From: Paludibaculum fermentans
GTDB taxonomy: Bacteria > Acidobacteriota > Terriglobia > Bryobacterales > Bryobacteraceae
NCBI RefSeq assembly: GCF_015277775.1
Contig: NZ_CP063849.1
Span: 5,471,501-5,535,500 of the forward strand
Direction: 5' to 3'
DNA: 64,000 nt
Positions 61,106 through 64,000 of this stretch are shown here, piece after piece. The translations under genes and the position numbers were made by a program. Under the pieces are notes generated by a model. The model saw nothing but the letters and a program-made list of their open reading frames with translations, had not been told where the DNA came from and searched no databases. The stretch's first letter is position 1; each line of letters starts with the position of its first letter.

Positions 61106-64000
61106 TCAGTTAATAAACAGGAATTCGTTCGAGCTCATCAGGACCTTCACATAACGGCCCCAGGCGCTCGGCTGGTACTTCGGTTCGTTGGACCCCGCCC
61201 CGCCGGGTCCACGCCGGCCTCCGGGCATCACGCCGCCCATCATGCCCATGCCCATCATCTCGGGGGCGGGCATGGCGTCGGCACCTGCCGCGGGCGCGGG
61301 CATCTGGTCTGCCCCCGCTCCACCGGTCTGCGCCTCAGGCATGTCGGTTGCTGTCTCCATGGGCGCAGGTTCTTTCTTTTCAGTATCTTTAGCGTCGCCT
61401 TCGGCTTTGGCCGGAGCGCCTCGCTTAGGCTTCTCCTTGGCCTTGTCCGCCTCGCGCTTTTTGGCCTCTTCGTACTCCGTCAGAGGCTCCTTCTTGAGGT
61501 AGTCGAGCGCCAGCGTGACTTCATCCAGCTTCGGTTCGCGTCCATAGACGATCTGGTACGCTTTGCGCACCCGGGCCTTGTTGTCGGCTTCGTTGGCGAC
61601 CTTCTTGACCACCTCTTCCGCTTCCACTTGAACGAAGTCGCTATTCATCATGAACAAGCGCTGAAGTGGAACGGTAGTCGTGAACCGCTTCTCGGCGCTG
61701 ATGGCCGGCGTCGGGAAGTCGAAAAGCTGCAAATACTGGTCGAGCTTATAGCGGCTCACCTTGCCATAAACGGTGCGCCGCGTGACAGCGGGGGTCAGGT
61801 CGACGGAGGGTCCGCCGAGAGAATCGTCAAGATTTCCGGCGACAGCCAGAATGGAATCGCGCAACTGTTCCGAGTCGAGCCGTTTCTTGTTGGCGCGCCA
61901 GTAAAGGCGGTTGCCGGAGTCTTTCGCGGCCGCGACAGTGTCGTTCTCGGTGCTCAACTGGTAGACCGAGCTGAGCATGATCTGGCGGTGCAACTTCTTG
62001 ATGGATAAGCCGTCCTTCACGAACGAGTCGGCCAGGTACTCCAGCAGTTCGGGGTTCGTCGGCCGCTCGCCGGTGATGCCGAAGTTGCTCGGACTGTCGA
62101 CCAGGCCGGTGTCGAAGTGCGACTTCCAGATGCGGTTGGTGATGACGCGCATCGCAATGGGCTGCCTGACTATGTCTTCTGCCAACTCGAGGCGGCCACT
62201 GCCCTTGGAATAGGGCTTCGGATCCGTTGGAGTCAGGACTGAGAGGAAGTGGCGGGAGACCTTGTCGCCCAGGTTGAAGGGGTCGCCGCGCTGCGCCACC
62301 TGGAGGTCGATGGGGCTGTCAGAATCTTTAACACCATGGAGATAGGGGTAATGGGGCTCCAGCTTCTTGCGCTCGGCCGTGAGGTCGTTGCGCAGCATTT
62401 CGAGCCGGGCGCGGGCTTCGCCACCGATGCGCGACTCCAGGCCCCAGCCCCGGAACAGCAGCACGCCGGGCTTGCCGAAGCGGCCCGAGGCAGCCATGGC
62501 GGCCGGGTCGTCGGCTTCGCTGAGCTCGCGCTGGAAGATCTCGGTCCAGAACGCGTTGGTCTCTTCGGGCAGGGATTTCAACTGTAGGGCGCAGCCCGGA
62601 CAGAAGTCTTCGTTGGTGACGAAATTGGACGGCTTGTTCGTCCGTTTCTTCGGCTTGGTGCCCTCCATCGCCTTGCTGGCAATGACTTTGTTCTCTTCGT
62701 TGATCTCGTTGCGGGCCAGCATGACGGCGACCACATCCTGCTGGAACTTCTCGGCCGCGGCCTTGGCGGCTTGGGGGGTGCCGCCCTTCTTCATCATTTC
62801 CTGCCAGGCGGTCTTCTGCTTGTACTTGTCGCTGACCTTGCCCATGTAGGCGATCCAGCGATCCAGCAACTCGTAGTCGAGCTTGCGGGCGTCGACGACC
62901 TGCGACTTTTCCTTCTTCTGCGGACCCGTAACTTCCCAGACACCTTGCAGATAGTTGGCTGTCTGCAGCGCCAGGGTCTGCGAGAGCTGGGTGCTCTGGT
63001 CGCCCTGGAACTCTCCCAGCATCTTCTGTTTCTTATCGAGCTCGTCCTCGAGCTTCGCGTATTGATCGACCACCGACTTCGGGGCGCGCGGGTACTCTTC
63101 GTAGATCGTGTTCTGGAAGATGCCGGCCAGCGAGTAGTAGTCGGTCGTCGGGATGGGATCGTATTTGTGATCGTGGCAGCGGGCGCAGGCGACGGTCATG
63201 CCGAGGAAGCCGCGGGTGACGACGTCGACACGGTCGTGGCGCTCGTCGGCGCGGGTCACTTCGGTGGAGCCGTTGTCGTAGTACCAGGGGCCGAGGCCCA
63301 GGAAACCGGTGGCGGGCAGCGTCTTGTGGCGGACCGCGGGGTCCATCAGATCGCCCGCGAGCTGGGCCTTGACGAACTGATCGTAAGGAAGATCGTCATT
63401 AAAGGCCTGAATCACCCAATCGCGATAGACATGGGCGTTTGGATACGGGTTGAGGCCGCGGCGCATGGGGTCGAGACTGCGGTAGTCGTCTTCGCCGTAG
63501 CGGGCGACGTCGAGCCAGATGCGGCCCCAGCGCTCGCCGTAGGCGGGCGAAGCGAGCAGGCGGTCGACGATCCTGGCGAAGGCGTCGGGGGACGGGTCCT
63601 TCTCAAACGCCTGGATTTCCTCGAATTTCGGGGGCAGGCCGGTGAGGTCGAGGTAGGCGCGGCGGATGAGGTCGCGCTTCGAAGCCGCTTTGACTGGCTT
63701 CAGGCCTTCGCGCTCGAGGTGGGCGAGGATGAAGCGGTCGATCTCGGTTTTGGCCCACTTGGTGTCTTTGACAGCCGGCGCCGGCGTGGGGTGGATGGGC
63801 TGGAACGACCAGAAGGCGCGCTGTTCGGCGCGGATATTGTACTTGCCGGACTCGGTTTTAGAAGTAGTGGTGGGGGCGGCGGACTTGGGCCAGACCGCGC
63901 CTTCCTTCACCCAGGCGACGAGGGCGCTGATTTCGGCGTCTTTCAATTTGCCGCCCATCGGCATCTTATAAGCAGCGTCTTCGTGGCGGACGGCCTTGAT
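61106..64000 (-). CDS. PSD1/DUF1549-DUF1553 protein with cytochrome-type N-terminus, 5' end beyond the window
   Basis: The frame is open through the right edge (IKAVRHEDAAYK directly before the first internal Met), so the N-terminus, including the expected CxxCH haem site, is outside. The end of a planctomycete-type cytochrome domain is visible (MPMGGKLKDAEISALVAWVK). DUF1549 follows (KTEIDRFILAHLEREGLKPV, CARCHDHKYDPIPTTDYYSL, with a CxxCH in it), then DUF1553 (RVITNRIWKSHFDTGLVDSP, SPSNFGITGERPTNPELLEY, and the terminal LMSSNEFLFIN). A ~100-residue Lys/Glu then Gly/Pro/Met-rich insertion (GMMGGVMPGGRRGPGGAG) sits just before the end. Operon partner of the DUF1501 gene downstream. Confidence 0.9.
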   Translation of the reverse strand: MKAVRHEDAAYKMPMGGKLKDAEISALVAWVKEGAVWPKSAAPTTTSKTESGKYNIRAEQRAFWSFQPIHPTPAPAVKDTKWAKTEIDRFILAHLEREGLKPVKAASKRDLIRRAYLDLTGLPPKFEEIQAFEKDPSPDAFARIVDRLLASPAYGERWGRIWLDVARYGEDDYRSLDPMRRGLNPYPNAHVYRDWVIQAFNDDLPYDQFVKAQLAGDLMDPAVRHKTLPATGFLGLGPWYYDNGSTEVTRADERHDRVDVVTRGFLGMTVACARCHDHKYDPIPTTDYYSLAGIFQNTIYEEYPRAPKSVVDQYAKLEDELDKKQKMLGEFQGDQSTQLSQTLALQTANYLQGVWEVTGPQKKEKSQVVDARKLDYELLDRWIAYMGKVSDKYKQKTAWQEMMKKGGTPQAAKAAAEKFQQDVVAVMLARNEINEENKVIASKAMEGTKPKKRTNKPSNFVTNEDFCPGCALQLKSLPEETNAFWTEIFQRELSEADDPAAMAASGRFGKPGVLLFRGWGLESRIGGEARARLEMLRNDLTAERKKLEPHYPYLHGVKDSDSPIDLQVAQRGDPFNLGDKVSRHFLSVLTPTDPKPYSKGSGRLELAEDIVRQPIAMRVITNRIWKSHFDTGLVDSPSNFGITGERPTNPELLEYLADSFVKDGLSIKKLHRQIMLSSVYQLSTENDTVAAAKDSGNRLYWRANKKRLDSEQLRDSILAVAGNLDDSLGGPSVDLTPAVTRRTVYGKVSRYKLDQYLQLFDFPTPAISAEKRFTTTVPLQRLFMMNSDFVQVEAEEVVKKVANEADNKARVRKAYQIVYGREPKLDEVTLALDYLKKEPLTEYEEAKKREADKAKEKPKRGAPAKAEGDAKDTEKKEPAPMETATDMPEAQTGGAGADQMPAPAAGADAMPAPEMMGMGMMGGVMPGGRRGPGGAGSNEPKYQPSAWGRYVKVLMSSNEFLFIN

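Overview
The window is GC-rich, densely coded DNA from what looks like an acidobacterium of the Solibacter/Bryobacter/Paludibaculum type. This is inference from family content: TIGR03437-type secreted proteins, an Oar-like TonB receptor with an N-terminal carboxypeptidase-regulatory domain, a DUF1501 plus PSD1/DUF1553 pair, Tat-exported sugar enzymes and a PadR-controlled RND pump. No rRNA, tRNA, CRISPR array, insertion sequence or phage gene was found. Several genes appear to use TTG or GTG starts behind clear Shine-Dalgarno sequences.

Layout. 1-3.4 kb (minus): 5' part of a secreted RCC1-repeat protein that runs off the left edge. 3.6-14.2 kb: a glycan locus with an ABC polysaccharide exporter whose ATPase is fused to a methyltransferase, three SDR sugar-nucleotide enzymes, two glycosyltransferases, and an HddC/HddA pair suggesting GDP-heptose supply. 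14.3-20.3 kb (minus): padR-tolC-RND pump-adaptor operon with a recognisable promoter and operator. 20.4-24.2 kb (minus): a c-type cytochrome/cyclase-fold protein, cytochrome P460, an AraC regulator and a membrane acyltransferase. 24.4-28.2 kb: aroE and a two-domain pectate-lyase-fold secreted protein. 28.5-29.2 kb: a NusG/UpxY-like antiterminator behind a structured leader.

29.2-44.4 kb (minus) is a second, Wzx/Wzy-type exopolysaccharide operon. It encodes a PAP2-Wzi fusion, a Wza-like SLBB protein, a Wzz/GumC-like protein, a Wzx flippase, a Wzy polymerase, three GT4 enzymes, an acyltransferase and a WecA-like initiating transferase. It is followed by about 1 kb of gene-free DNA with several palindromes. 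45.4-48.1 kb (plus) holds a Tat-exported sugar isomerase and a Gfo/Idh/MocA oxidoreductase. 48.3-54.0 kb (plus) holds two paralogous secreted proteins carrying a recurring Cys-containing module, the second overlapping an O-antigen-ligase-like gene. 54.2-59.4 kb has a membrane-anchored winged-helix regulator divergent from the TonB receptor. 59.6-64.0 kb (minus) holds DUF1501 and PSD1-type genes, the latter cut by the right edge.

The most unusual signal is the module of about 140 residues with the core GGGQPFCFVHYDRAGNGLWL and two cysteines exactly 38 residues apart. It occurs five times at 48.9-52.1 kb and once more, cut by the left edge, at the C-terminal end of the RCC1 protein 48 kb away. 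Other notable points are two fusion exporters (ABC-methyltransferase and PAP2-Wzi), a leader RNA predicted to hide the ribosome binding site of the UpxY-like gene, and a nested-stem leader before the sugar isomerase.
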